A stretch of 64,000 nt of DNA from Collinsella sp. AF33-16 (GCF_003475325.1 NZ_QRQC01000004.1:1-64000), one strand, 5' to 3'. Positions 9,401 through 17,556 are shown, counted from the first letter of the stretch. The notes: generated by a model not told the origin, from the sequence alone. A program made the numbers and translations.

Positions 9401-9706
9401 CAGGCAGGTCGACGTAATACCGTCAACGTCAAAATCGCCAAAGACCGCAATGTGCTCGTGGTTGCAAATAGCACACTCGACGCGGTCGGCAACGACCGAC
9501 ATGCCCGGGATAATGAGTGGCTCGGCCCAGTCGCGATCGAGCGAAGGCGTCAAAAACAGCTGACCTTCTTCGATGGATGTAATGCCGTGCGCGACCATAA
9601 TACGCGCCACCAGCCCGGGAATGCCCAGGCCAGCCGAAAGCTCCTTTTCGAGCTCGGGGTTTTGCTGAGCGACCGCCCAGCGATGCGTCGTCTTAAGCGA
9701 TGACAT
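6419..9706 (-). CDS. recJ: RecJ exonuclease fused to a RecQ-like helicase
   Basis: A 1095-residue fusion. Residues ~1-590 are RecJ, a 5'-3' single-strand DNA exonuclease: DHH motifs FGDFDVDGITS (~residue 91), VTVDNGIA, VVTDHHEP, then DHHA1 with GGHAGAVG and an OB-like segment. Residues ~610-960 form a superfamily 2 helicase: Walker A GTGRGKS (~645), DEAH box VIDEAHH (~750), AATATATAP and motif VI QMSGRAGRDG (~932), followed by ~150 residues with no recognised RQC or HRDC domain. ATG 9706 was preferred to an upstream in-frame ATG because GGGGGTGGG precedes it. It heads the rel operon. Function: end resection in recombination repair, here with nuclease and helicase in one chain. Confidence 0.92.
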   Translation of the reverse strand: MSSLKTTHRWAVAQQNPELEKELSAGLGIPGLVARIMVAHGITSIEEGQLFLTPSLDRDWAEPLIIPGMSVVADRVECAICNHEHIAVFGDFDVDGITSTCLLTEALRTFGADVTPFIPHRFDEGYGLSRAALDRVNELARPQLIVTVDNGIAAKEEVSYLESLGIDLVVTDHHEPSDQVPQGVPLTDPKLEDEGPSRELAGAGVALKLVQVLGERLGKPSYWRSLIEVAALGTVSDMMPLTPENRALVAEGIQQMRVTARPGYIALAALAKADLSSITADGLSFSLIPRLNAAGRMADPKLALDLLLARDPIEASALAAELEEINRQRREIEAELTRDAMAKVEKTYDGGRAIVVGGEGWHEGVKGIVASRLTNRYHVPALLFSIEDGIARGSGRSVGKVNLFDAVERCSDLLIRRGGHAGAVGVTIEASKLDEFRRRLSAVLSELPAEDFEDTDEVAATVDLSELNIETIEQISRLEPFGQGNKVPLLAAEGVTMCDRAVVGKTGEHMRFVATDGAASVPAIMFRVPQIDKLINCDSAVDLVFEAVAEHWQGRVKPKLMIKDVLVRDTTLPSVDDPACELRRGVQPADSGLRLESRKRETLAQLSYTELTRSLIHSFIGSNQPHRAQVEALDALADHQSVLAVMGTGRGKSLIFHVHAAREAVLRGRASIFVYPLRALVADQAYHLSSTMAALGIGVGVLTGETVEAARDDVFAGLASGRTGIVLTTPEFLSIHRDRFARSGRIGFVVIDEAHHAGLAKGGDRSAYLDMPDILKALGDPVVMAATATATAPVVAELARMLPITRTVVDETVRENLQLEDDRDLASRENRLVSIVATGEKTVIYVNSRDQSVALAKTLRKRVPDCATHIAFYNAGLARSDRRRVEEAFRDGSLSCIVSTSAFGEGVNLPDIRHVVLYHMPFGAIEFNQMSGRAGRDGQPAVIHLLYSSRDARINERLLDCYAPERDELVTLYRALQTMWRSNRGKTGDDSFSASDIDIAQMCLAIDARTPVDERSVESGLGIFEELGFCRVSGFDDTRRIAMAENPGRVQLSRSIRYLEGLRSRMEFSAFRSWALDSCASDMLAKVNRPIVPRA

Positions 9707-9814
9707 AGGCGCCCACCCCCGATAGGGGCAGGTCGCCGCGATACCTCTCACGGTTCATAGCGATGAGTCCTCTGTGTATGCCCGCTTCGGCAGGCAGATC
9801 TGTTGAACGGATTT

Positions 9815-9820
9815 ATTATA
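9815..9820 (-). promoter_or_regulatory. Consensus -10 box upstream of recJ-recQ/rel
   Basis: The minus strand carries a perfect TATAAT within CGGTATAATAAATCC, about 109 nt upstream of the recJ-recQ start. No good TTGACA-like -35 at 16-18 nt spacing is visible. The gap 9707-9982 between the divergent genes holds no other recognised feature. Confidence 0.5.
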
Positions 9821-9982
9821 CCGTGCAGAGCAGACGCAAATCGCCGCAGCACGCCGCGGTTTCGGTAAACGATGCCGGTAATAGCCCCGAAATATTCGAG
9901 CGTTTCTGACGCACGGACGCATGCGAGCGTCTAGCATATCCATTCAAAACGGGTTCACGGGCAAAGGGAGTCACAAGCGCAT

Positions 9983-10981
9983 ATGAAGCAATGGGTTGGA
10001 CTGGGCAAGTTTCTCGCGGGGCACATGCAGGTCATCGTTCCGATTTGCGTGGCACTCGGCGTGCTCTTTCCCCAACAGATTGGCGTACTCAAGCCCATCG
10101 TTCCCACCTTGTTTGCCTTTATGACGTTTCAGGGTGCGCTCAGCAACACCTTTCACCAGGTAACCGAGGTGTTCCGCCGTCCGTTGCACCTAGTCTTGGC
10201 GCTGCTCGTCTCGGCGGTGCTTATTCCCATCGCGGCGTATGCCATGGGGTCACTCTTCTTTGGCTCCAACCCCAACCTTGTCTGCGGCATTGTGCTCGAA
10301 TACAGCGTGCCCGTGGCCGTCACCGCTTTTATGTGGATCAGCATGTTCGGCGGCAACGGCCCGCTCGCGCTCACCATCATCCTGACGTCCTCGGTCATCT
10401 CACCTGTGACGATTCCGCTTACGCTCAAGCTCCTGCTGGGCGCCACCGTCTCGATCGACGTGCCGAGCATGATGCAGAACATGGCCTTTATGATCGCCAT
10501 CCCCGCTGTGCTCGGTATTGTCATCAATGAACTCACGCGCGGCTGGGGCCACGAGAAACTCTCTCCCGCGCTCTCGCCCGCCTGCAAGTTCATGATGATG
10601 GGCGTTATCGCCTCCAACTCCACCGCCATGAGCGAGTACGTTCTGCACATGAACGCGATGCGCCTGGAAGTCGCCCTCTTTATTTTGACCTTCGCCATCA
10701 GCGGCTTTATCGTCGGTTTTCTGGTCGCCCGTGCGCTGCATCTGCCATATAGCGAGACGACTACCATGTGCTTTACCTGCGGCATGCGTAGCATCTCTTC
10801 GGGCGCCGTCATCGCTACACAGTATTTTCCCGGCGAGGTCGTGTTTCCCGTCATGTGCGGAACGCTGTTTCAGCAGATACTCGCCTCGCTTATCGGGCAT
10901 CTCTTTGAGCGTCTGACCGGCGAGGAGCGCGCCGCCCAGCGCAAGCAGGTCGAGGCCGGCCGCGACGCCATGGCACGCTAG
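9983..10981 (+). CDS. Bile acid:sodium symporter (BASS) family transporter
   Basis: A 332-residue integral membrane protein with about nine or ten hydrophobic helices. The conserved BASS stretch GMRSISSGAVIATQYFPGE lies near the C terminus. Relatives include ASBT/NTCP-type transporters and bacterial members that move bile acids, pantoate or other organic anions with sodium. The substrate cannot be read from sequence, although a BaiA-like dehydrogenase gene lies 10.8 kb away. The ATG is preceded by AAAGGGAG at slightly long spacing. It is a single-gene unit, divergent from recJ-recQ and convergent with the next gene (30 bp apart). The C-terminal tail is charged and cytoplasmic. Confidence 0.82.
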   Translation: MKQWVGLGKFLAGHMQVIVPICVALGVLFPQQIGVLKPIVPTLFAFMTFQGALSNTFHQVTEVFRRPLHLVLALLVSAVLIPIAAYAMGSLFFGSNPNLVCGIVLEYSVPVAVTAFMWISMFGGNGPLALTIILTSSVISPVTIPLTLKLLLGATVSIDVPSMMQNMAFMIAIPAVLGIVINELTRGWGHEKLSPALSPACKFMMMGVIASNSTAMSEYVLHMNAMRLEVALFILTFAISGFIVGFLVARALHLPYSETTTMCFTCGMRSISSGAVIATQYFPGEVVFPVMCGTLFQQILASLIGHLFERLTGEERAAQRKQVEAGRDAMAR

Positions 10982-11011
10982 GCTGTCCGCATTACGCGGG
11001 TGTTAGTCTTG

Positions 11012-11809
11012 CTATACGAGCGTTTCCAGATATGCACGCAGGCGCTCGGCATCGATATCGAGCGTTGTCTCGGCATTGACCTGGGCCAAACGATAGCCGA
11101 CAAAGTAGGGCGAAACCACCCAACGCGGCAGCGCCTTGGCAATGGTCCGACCGCCCAGGTGATAGAAGAACAAGTTGTACGACTCTGCGCGACCACCGTG
11201 GTGCTCGTTCAGGATATAGCGCAGAGCTACCTGGATCGCATCGGCGAAAAGATCCGCCTCGGCTTGGTCTCTAGTGTCATTGCTGGCGGCGATTCCCTGC
11301 GGGGCTGAAACGTTAATCTCAAAGAACCCCATGATCGGTTCGATTGAGATGTTGACCGCGATTCTCCCCTGTTGCCAGACATTGATGCCTTCGAAATTGG
11401 CGGAAGTCAGCGAAGCATAACCGTCCTCCTGCTCTAGACCCACAATCTGCATGTGCGGATGAACGAGACTACCGCCCGAGAGCGGACCTTTGTTCTTGTA
11501 CATCAGCACGCTTCGATACTGCTGTGAATCGATCATCTGCTGCCAGCAACCCAGGGCAAACCTCATTACATGGTGGAGTTCATCCGACTCATAGGTCACC
11601 AGGTCTGCGTCGTGGTCGGCCGACTCGATCAGCACGGTTTGACGGGTGGCGCGCAGGGTTTTGAACTTGTTCTCGAGCCAGATGCAGTCGCCGTCGCGCC
11701 GGATGATATTGGCGAGTTCCTCGGTACTGCAAAAGGGACACGCGGTGCCGGGACGACGGTTGTCGTCGGGCTTACCGTTCGCCTGCTGAACGTCAAACAC
11801 CAGCGCCAC
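11012..11809 (-). CDS. GalT/HIT-superfamily protein (DUF4931-like)
   Basis: A 265-residue protein of the histidine-triad superfamily, related to galactose-1-phosphate uridylyltransferase. A zinc-knuckle CPFC lies near the N terminus, and the nucleotidyl-transfer motif is HPHMQ in GGSLVHPHMQIVG. It is shorter than true GalT (~350 residues) and fits the DUF4931 group, whose reaction is not established. Translation starts at GTG 11809, with GGAGG overlapping the 3' end of cutC. The two genes are separated by 3 nt and almost certainly cotranscribed. There are no membrane segments. Confidence 0.72.
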   Translation of the reverse strand: MALVFDVQQANGKPDDNRRPGTACPFCSTEELANIIRRDGDCIWLENKFKTLRATRQTVLIESADHDADLVTYESDELHHVMRFALGCWQQMIDSQQYRSVLMYKNKGPLSGGSLVHPHMQIVGLEQEDGYASLTSANFEGINVWQQGRIAVNISIEPIMGFFEINVSAPQGIAASNDTRDQAEADLFADAIQVALRYILNEHHGGRAESYNLFFYHLGGRTIAKALPRWVVSPYFVGYRLAQVNAETTLDIDAERLRAYLETLV

Positions 11810-11812
11810 GAG

Positions 11813-12490
11813 TTATACCTCCAGCGGCACGATCTTGGTGCCATGGAGCTCGGAGACGCCCAGTGCCGCAGCCACGGTATCGCGGTTGGCCGTGGAAATG
11901 CCGCCGCCGGGAAGGATGGCCAGGCGGTCGCCCGCATACTCGACAAGACGCGATAGGTGCTCCAGGTTGTCCTCGATCGGCGTTCCGGCAGCGCCACCAT
12001 GCGTGAGGATGCGCGTAACGCCGCAGTCGGCAAGTGTATCAATCGCATCGAGCTGAGCCTCGGGCGAGAGCTGGTCAAATGCCATATGGAAGGTGATGTC
12101 GATGGACTCACGCTTGCATTCCTCGGTCGCGCAGCCCGCAGCCATAACGAGGGCGCCGAGGGTGAGTTCGTCGAGCGCCCAGCCGCCGGCACAGGGCTTG
12201 CAGCAGCCAAAGACCAGACCGTCGACGCCGGCACTTACGGCAAGGCCCAGGTCCATCTCCATCATGCGTAGCTCGTCCTGGTTGTAATGAAAGTCGCCAC
12301 CACGCGGACGAATCATGCACATCACTCGCGCATCGTGCCCGTGAACGTAGTTGACCGTGGCGCTGATAACGCCGGCGGAAGGCGTGGTACCGCCAACGGC
12401 AAGGTTGTCGCACAGCTCAATACGACTCGCACCAGCCTTAATGGCCGCCGGCACCCGCTCAAAGTTCTCGGCACAAAACTCGTACAGCAT
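11813..12490 (-). CDS. cutC: CutC family protein
   Basis: A 225-residue TIM-barrel protein. Family signatures are RIELCDNLAVGGTTPSAG near the N terminus and MIRPRGGDFHYNQDE. CutC was first linked to copper homeostasis in E. coli, but that role is disputed and its chemistry is unknown. Start 12490 is chosen for the GGGGGTC ribosome binding site; the in-frame extension to 12637 runs into the 12.56 kb palindrome and has no family similarity. It is first in a two-gene unit with the GalT/HIT-like gene. Confidence 0.88.
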   Translation of the reverse strand: MLYEFCAENFERVPAAIKAGASRIELCDNLAVGGTTPSAGVISATVNYVHGHDARVMCMIRPRGGDFHYNQDELRMMEMDLGLAVSAGVDGLVFGCCKPCAGGWALDELTLGALVMAAGCATEECKRESIDITFHMAFDQLSPEAQLDAIDTLADCGVTRILTHGGAAGTPIEDNLEHLSRLVEYAGDRLAILPGGGISTANRDTVAAALGVSELHGTKIVPLEV

Positions 12491-12557
12491 AGATAGACCC
12501 CCAGATGATGCTTCTATTTCCACACGGCATTGTCGCACTTTAAATACCAACCCGCAC

Positions 12558-12646
12558 AATGATCCCTTGGGGACGGAGGAAAACGGATCACCCAGTGAGT
12601 CGATTTGACCTGGCGATCCGTTTTCCTCCGTCCCCAAGGGATCATT
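12558..12646. repeat. Perfect 32-bp inverted repeat
   Basis: The arms at 12558-12589 and 12615-12646 are exact reverse complements across 32 bp and flank a 25-nt loop. The left arm includes CCTTGGGGACGGAGGAAAAC. It sits between cutC and the livF terminator. The GGGGACGG core resembles the GGGGACAGG core in the palindromes at 43.24 kb and 57.36 kb. Confidence 0.9.
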
Positions 12647-12685
12647 TAAAAAGGGGCGCTGACCGGGATAGTCAGCGCCCCTTTG
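12647..12685 (-). terminator. Rho-independent terminator of the liv operon
   Basis: On the minus strand an AAAGGGGCGCTGAC/GTCAGCGCCCCTTT stem with a 7-nt loop is followed by a T tract (AAAAA at 12648-12652 on plus). It lies 10 nt past the livF stop codon. Confidence 0.85.
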
Positions 12686-12694
12686 CTGGAAAAA

Positions 12695-13408
12695 TTAACC
12701 GCCCAGGTAGGCTTTACGCACGTTATCGTCGTGGAGCAGCTCTTGGCCGGTGCCGGTCATGGTGATCTTGCCGGTCTCGAGCACGTAGCCGCGCGTGGCG
12801 ATCGAGAGCGCCATCTGCGCGTTCTGCTCGACCAGGAGCACCGTGGTACCGGCTTTATGCAGGTCCTCGACGATCTGGAAGATCTGCTCAATCAGAATCG
12901 GCGCCAGGCCCATGGAAGGCTCGTCGAGCATGAGCAGCTTGGGGTTACTCATAAGGGCGCGCCCCATAACGAGCATCTGCTGCTCGCCGCCCGAAAGGGT
13001 GCCGGCGACCTGGCGACGGCGCTCCTTAAGGCGAGGGAACTGCTCGTAGACGCGCTCAAGGCCCGGAGCAACCGTGGACTTGGGCTGCGTGTAGGCGCCC
13101 ATCTCCAGGTTCTCCTCGACCGTCATCTGCAAAAAGGCGCGACGACCCTCGGGCACCTGGGCCAGGCCCTTGCCAACCAGCTTGTCGGCAGGCGTATGGG
13201 TAATGTCCTCACCCATAAACTTGATGGAGCCGGTCTTGGAACGCAGCAGGCCCGAGACAGTCTTAAGCGTTGTAGACTTGCCGGCACCGTTCGCGCCGAT
13301 CAAGGCCACGATCTCACCCTCGTTGACGTTAAAGGAGATGTCCTTGATGGCGTGTATGGCGCCGTACCAGACGTTGATGTTGTAGACGGAAAGCATCGGC
13401 TCTGCCAT
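12695..13408 (-). CDS. livF: Branched-chain amino acid ABC transporter ATPase LivF
   Basis: A 237-residue ABC ATPase. It has Walker A GANGAGKST, Q-loop, signature LSGGEQQML, Walker B LLMLDEPSMGLAP, and the switch His region LVEQN. The short C terminus and the YNINVWYGAIHAIKDIS start match LivF/HisP-type subunits. It is the last gene of the liv operon, directly abutting livG. It powers import together with LivG through the LivHM channel. Confidence 0.95.
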   Translation of the reverse strand: MAEPMLSVYNINVWYGAIHAIKDISFNVNEGEIVALIGANGAGKSTTLKTVSGLLRSKTGSIKFMGEDITHTPADKLVGKGLAQVPEGRRAFLQMTVEENLEMGAYTQPKSTVAPGLERVYEQFPRLKERRRQVAGTLSGGEQQMLVMGRALMSNPKLLMLDEPSMGLAPILIEQIFQIVEDLHKAGTTVLLVEQNAQMALSIATRGYVLETGKITMTGTGQELLHDDNVRKAYLGG

Positions 13409-14269
13409 TTAGTTCTCCCCCTTATCCTGCTTGCCCAGATATGCCTCGATAACAGCGTCGTTGTTCTGGATTTCCTCTGCCGTGCCCTTGGCGATGACCT
13501 TACCAAAGTTGAGCACGCAGATGCCCTCGCAGATGTTCATGACGAGCGACATGTCGTGCTCGATAAGCATGATGGCAATGCCAAAGGTGTCGCGAATCTT
13601 TACGATGTTCGCCATGAGCTCCGCGGTCTCGGACGGATTCATGCCGGCGGCAGGCTCGTCAAGCAGCAGCAACTTAGGGTTGGTGGCAAGCGCACGAACA
13701 ATCTCCAGACGACGCTGGGCGCCATAAGGCAGCGAACCGGCCTGCTCATTTGCCAGATGCTCCATATCAAAGATGGAGAGCAGCTCCATGGCGCGCTCAT
13801 GGGCGGCCTTCTCGTGCTTCCAATACGTCGGCAGACGCAGCACGCCCTCAAAACCGGAGTAGCGCTCCTGGTTGTGCAGACCGACCTTAACGTTGTCCTC
13901 CACCGTCATAGTGTTGAACAGGCGGATGTTTTGGAAAGTACGGGCGATGCCCATGCGGTTGACCTGATAGACCGACTTGCCCGAGGTGTCCTCACCGTCG
14001 AGCAGGATGGTGCCGTGCGTGGGCTGGTACACCTTGGTAAGCAGGTTGAAGACCGTGGTCTTACCGGCACCATTGGGGCCAATCAGGCCGGCGATCTCGG
14101 TCTTGCCGATAGTCAGGCTAAAGTCGTCGACTGCCTTAAGACCACCGAACTCAATGCCCAGGTGGATGCACTCGAGCGCCGGGCGCTGGCCCAGATCGCG
14201 ATCGGGAACGATGGCGCCAGAAGGATACGGGACCATCTTGCCCTTGTTGAACTCAAATTTACTGGGCAT
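13409..14269 (-). CDS. livG: Branched-chain amino acid ABC transporter ATPase LivG
   Basis: A 286-residue ABC ATPase with Walker A GPNGAGKTT and Walker B LLLLDEPAAGMNP, the latter typical of LivG. The signature region is degenerate (SLPYGAQRRLEI). It has the longer insertion between Walker A and the signature that distinguishes LivG from LivF. Start 14269 is preceded by AGGAGGTGG and overlaps the livM 3' end by 11 nt, suggesting translational coupling. The ~30-residue N-terminal extension before the ABC core is unusual but in frame. Confidence 0.95.
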   Translation of the reverse strand: MPSKFEFNKGKMVPYPSGAIVPDRDLGQRPALECIHLGIEFGGLKAVDDFSLTIGKTEIAGLIGPNGAGKTTVFNLLTKVYQPTHGTILLDGEDTSGKSVYQVNRMGIARTFQNIRLFNTMTVEDNVKVGLHNQERYSGFEGVLRLPTYWKHEKAAHERAMELLSIFDMEHLANEQAGSLPYGAQRRLEIVRALATNPKLLLLDEPAAGMNPSETAELMANIVKIRDTFGIAIMLIEHDMSLVMNICEGICVLNFGKVIAKGTAEEIQNNDAVIEAYLGKQDKGEN

Positions 14270-15338
14270 CGGCTGCCACCTCCTTCTTGGAAGCAAAACG
14301 GTCCTTGACGCGACCGAAGAACGCCTTAAGCTGCGGGTTGTTAGTAAAGATCATGACCAGGATCAGCACGATGGCGTAGATGAGCATGCGGTAGTCCGAG
14401 AACTGACGGAGCAGCTCGGGGAGCACCGTAAGCAGTGCGGCCGCGATGACGGAACCGCGCATGTTGCCCAGACCGCCCAGGACCACGAACACCAGGATGA
14501 GGATCGACGTGTTGAAGTCGAACTTGGTGGCGGAGAGCTGCGAGAAGTTACCGCCGAAGAGAGCTCCGGCAGCACCGGCGAGGGCAGCGGAAACCACGAA
14601 GGCGATCATGCGGTACTCGGTGACGGAGATGCCTACGGACTCGGCTGCAATCTTGTTATCGCGCACGGCCATGATGGCACGGCCGGTACGGCTGCGAACC
14701 AGGTTGAGTACAATCACGAGCGCGACCATAACCAGGATGGCGCCGGCAAGGAAGGTCGAATAGGTCGACACGCCCGATGCGCCCTGGGCACCCTTGATGA
14801 TGGCGGTGCCGTCCTCGAGCAGGTGCAGGTCGTCGATCGTGGAGTTACCCGTGATGTTAAAGATAACATGCAGGCCGCGGGAGTCGACGCCCACGATAAG
14901 GCAGGTGACGATCTCTTTGATGATCTCGCCAAAAGCCAGGGTCACGATGGCCAGGTAGTCACCGCTCAGGCGCAGAACCGGGATGCCAATCAGGAAGCCC
15001 AAGATGGCAGCAGCGATAGCGCCGACCACAATGCTGATGACAAGACGAATGGGGTCGGATGGAACGGCGCTCTCGAGGGCAACCGCGGTAACGATGCCCG
15101 TATAGGCGCCGACACTCATAAAGCCCGCGTGACCCAGCGACAAGTCGCCCGCGATGCCGACAACGAGGTTGAGCGAGATGGCCATAACGATGTAAGCCGT
15201 GATGGGAACCAGCTGACCGGCGATCATGCGCGGGATCATATGGTTGGACTGCATAAAGAACACGATGGCGAATGCCACGATGCACATGGCGTACGTGACA
15301 AAGTCGTGACGCGTCTGCTTGTCTTTAAGGAACTTCAT
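14259..15338 (-). CDS. livM: Branched-chain amino acid ABC transporter permease LivM
   Basis: A 359-residue permease with about 9-10 transmembrane helices. It carries the LivM-family stretch VVGIAGDLSLGHAGFMSVGAY (split here around LSLGHAGF) and the ATPase-contacting EAA-like segment AVRDNKIAAESVG. It overlaps livG. ATG 15338 (GGTGA upstream) is preferred; a GTG at 15347 immediately after the livH stop is an equally possible start. It forms the channel with LivH. Confidence 0.93.
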   Translation of the reverse strand: MKFLKDKQTRHDFVTYAMCIVAFAIVFFMQSNHMIPRMIAGQLVPITAYIVMAISLNLVVGIAGDLSLGHAGFMSVGAYTGIVTAVALESAVPSDPIRLVISIVVGAIAAAILGFLIGIPVLRLSGDYLAIVTLAFGEIIKEIVTCLIVGVDSRGLHVIFNITGNSTIDDLHLLEDGTAIIKGAQGASGVSTYSTFLAGAILVMVALVIVLNLVRSRTGRAIMAVRDNKIAAESVGISVTEYRMIAFVVSAALAGAAGALFGGNFSQLSATKFDFNTSILILVFVVLGGLGNMRGSVIAAALLTVLPELLRQFSDYRMLIYAIVLILVMIFTNNPQLKAFFGRVKDRFASKKEVAADAQ

Positions 15339-15347
15339 AGCGCTCAC

Positions 15348-16229
15348 CTACACCTTCTCGGGGACGTACTTGCCCAAGAGGCCGGCAGGCTTGACGAGCA
15401 GGACGATAATCAGAACACCAAAGACGATGGAGTTGGCAAGGCTCGTGGAAATGTAGGCCTGAGCCATCGCCTCGATGATGCCGATGAGAATGCCGCCGAC
15501 AAAGGCACCGGGGATGGAGCCGATGCCGCCGAAGACGGCGGCGTCGAAGGCCTTGATGCCAGGCATGGCACCCGTCGTGGGCTGCAGCACCGGCGAGTAG
15601 GAGCACAGGAGCACGCCGGCGATGGCGGCAAGCGCAGAGCCGATGGCAAACGTCATCGAGATGGTGCGGTTGACGTTGATGCCCATGAGCTGAGCGGCGG
15701 CCTTGTCCTCGGACACGGCGCGCATGGCTTTGCCCATCTTGGTCTTACCTGTAAAGAACATCAGACCGGCCATGATAACCAGGCAGGCGACGATGGTGAC
15801 GAGCGAGACGGCGCTTACGTTGAACTTGGCCAAGAACTCCGGCACCTGGAAGGTGACGAGCGAAGTGAAGTTCTTGGGCGTGGCGCCCCACAGAAGCTGC
15901 GCGGCGTTCTGCAGGAAGTAAGACACGCCGATGGCCGTGATCAGAACGGCCAGAGGGCCCGCCTGGCGCAGCGGCTTGTATGCCAGACCCTCGATGAGAA
16001 CACCGAGAACCGTGCAGACCACACAAGAGAGAACTACAGATGCCCAGCCCGGGAGGCCGAGATACGATGTGGCGCAGAACGAGACATAGGCACCGACCAT
16101 GATGACGTCGCCGTGAGCGAAGTTGAGCATCTTGGCGATACCGTAGACCATGGTGTAGCCCAACGCGATGATGGCGTAGACGCTGCCCATGGACAGGCCG
16201 TTGACCAGGTATTGGATAAAGACCGTCAT
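15348..16229 (-). CDS. livH: Branched-chain amino acid ABC transporter permease LivH
   Basis: A 293-residue permease of the LivH type with ~8 hydrophobic helices. It has the N-terminal signature NGLSMGSVYAIIALGYTMVYG, then MLNFAHGD, and the EAA-like AVSEDKAAAQLMGI. ATG 16229 is chosen because AAGGGGGATG precedes it with correct spacing. It is separated from livK1 by 139 nt containing two hairpins, which may lower its expression relative to the binding protein. Confidence 0.94.
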   Translation of the reverse strand: MTVFIQYLVNGLSMGSVYAIIALGYTMVYGIAKMLNFAHGDVIMVGAYVSFCATSYLGLPGWASVVLSCVVCTVLGVLIEGLAYKPLRQAGPLAVLITAIGVSYFLQNAAQLLWGATPKNFTSLVTFQVPEFLAKFNVSAVSLVTIVACLVIMAGLMFFTGKTKMGKAMRAVSEDKAAAQLMGINVNRTISMTFAIGSALAAIAGVLLCSYSPVLQPTTGAMPGIKAFDAAVFGGIGSIPGAFVGGILIGIIEAMAQAYISTSLANSIVFGVLIIVLLVKPAGLLGKYVPEKV

Positions 16230-16275
16230 GTTCCACATCCCCCTTTCGAATAGGTTTCCAGTTGATGTATGAAAC

Positions 16276-16337
16276 AGGGACGTTACGTTGTCCCTAGATA
16301 CCAAGCAAGCAGGGAAGGCCAAAACCTCCCCTGCTTG
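16276..16337 (-). promoter_or_regulatory. Intercistronic hairpins between livK1 and livH
   Basis: Two stem-loops are visible. AGGGAC/GTCCCT lies at about 16276-16295, and CAAGCAGGG (16306-16314) pairs with CCCTGCTTG (16329-16337). Neither is followed by a T tract on the minus strand. Such structures between a solute-binding protein gene and its permease gene usually stabilise upstream mRNA or cause partial termination. Confidence 0.5.
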
Positions 16338-16368
16338 GGATCAAAACCGCTCTATGTAAGGCGGCCTA

Positions 16369-17556
16369 TTAGGCCTGTACGTACTTGCCGTCGGTAATGA
16401 CGTACGCCGTCGGGTCCTTCTGGACCTGACCCTTGTCGTTCCAGGAGAGCTTGCCAGTCAGGCCGTCAACAGTAATCTTGAGCATAGCCTCGGGAAGCTT
16501 CTCGGCAACCTCGGTGGGGTCGGCGTCGACGCCCAGGCCGGCCTCCTTGAGAGCCTCGACCACAGCATGCACGCCGTCGTAGGCGTCGGCGGCAAACTGG
16601 TCGGGGGTATCGCCGTACTTATCCTTGTAAGCGTTGACGAAGTCGGCGTTCTTCTCGTCGTCGGCGGAGAACGGGGTCATGAGCAGCAGACCCTCGGCAA
16701 GAGAGGTGTCGAAGCCCTCAACGCCCAGAATGCCGTCCATGCCGTCGCAGCCCATCATCTTGACGTCGTAGCCCATGTCCTTGGCGTTCTTGAGCAGGAC
16801 GGACGCCGGCGTGTAGTAGATCGGCGCAAAGATCATGGTGGCGCCTGCCTGCTTGGCCTTGGTCAGCTGGTTGGTAAAGCTCGTGGCGGAGTCGTCCTTA
16901 AAGGTCTCCTCGTCGACAATCTCAAGCTTAGACTTAGCGGCCTGGGCCTTAAAGGAATCTGCGATGCCCGAAGAATAGGCATCGCCGGAGTTATAGAACA
17001 GCACGAACTTCTCGTTCGCATACTTCTCTGCCAGGAACTTGGCAGCGTTGACACCTTGGTTGGGGTCGGTAAAGCAAACCTGGAAGACGCAATCCTTGCC
17101 CTTGGTAACGTCCTCGGAGGACGCGGACGGGGTGATCATGAACGTCTCGGGGTCGTTGCCGCACTCGGCGGCAACGGCGACCGACGCACCCGTGGTGGTC
17201 GGACCGACGAGGGCCTGCATGCCCCAGTCGAGCAGGGTGTTGAAGGCGTTGACGGCCTTCTCGCCGTCAGCCTGGTCGTCCTCGGCCTTGCTGACAAGCG
17301 GCAGCTCCTTGGTCGAGAAATCCTTGCAGCCAAGCTCGACAGCCTGTGTAACGGACTTGCCGTAGGACGCGTTGGCGCCGGTCAGCGGGCCGATGGTGCC
17401 GATCTTAAACGAAGCGTCGCCCGACGCGGAACCGCTGTCGCCGCCGTTGGAGGAGCAGCCAGCTAGAATGGACATCGCCCCCAGACCTGCTGCGCTCGCG
17501 ATAACGCTCCTGCGATTCATAACAGGGTTCAATGACTTACCGGTGAGGCTCGACAT
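16369..17556 (-). CDS. livK: Branched-chain amino acid binding lipoprotein LivK (copy 1)
   Basis: A 395-residue type I periplasmic-binding-fold protein anchored as a lipoprotein: basic N terminus, hydrophobic stretch and lipobox LAGC (SILAGCSS), then a Gly/Ser/Asp linker. FKIGTIGPLTGANASYG begins the mature domain, which is typical of Leu/Ile/Val-binding proteins. It delivers substrate to LivHM. The start is set by GAGAGGAG. It is closely similar along its whole length to the next gene upstream (17828-18994), including identical blocks such as YYTPASVLLKNAKDMGYD, indicating a tandem duplication. Confidence 0.93.
   Translation of the reverse strand: MSSLTGKSLNPVMNRRSVIASAAGLGAMSILAGCSSNGGDSGSASGDASFKIGTIGPLTGANASYGKSVTQAVELGCKDFSTKELPLVSKAEDDQADGEKAVNAFNTLLDWGMQALVGPTTTGASVAVAAECGNDPETFMITPSASSEDVTKGKDCVFQVCFTDPNQGVNAAKFLAEKYANEKFVLFYNSGDAYSSGIADSFKAQAAKSKLEIVDEETFKDDSATSFTNQLTKAKQAGATMIFAPIYYTPASVLLKNAKDMGYDVKMMGCDGMDGILGVEGFDTSLAEGLLLMTPFSADDEKNADFVNAYKDKYGDTPDQFAADAYDGVHAVVEALKEAGLGVDADPTEVAEKLPEAMLKITVDGLTGKLSWNDKGQVQKDPTAYVITDGKYVQA

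Noticed and set aside
13977..16253. A 758-codon plus-strand open frame across the liv operon, and similar long frames antisense to rel (4973-6457), recJ-recQ (6875-7510), purL (25239-26924 minus), livG-livF (12683-14308) and the Lhr-like helicase (43971-45404 minus).
   Set aside because: They are antisense shadows of well-identified genes in high-GC DNA: no family similarity, odd composition (many His, Gly, Gln, Ala or Arg), no ribosome binding sites.
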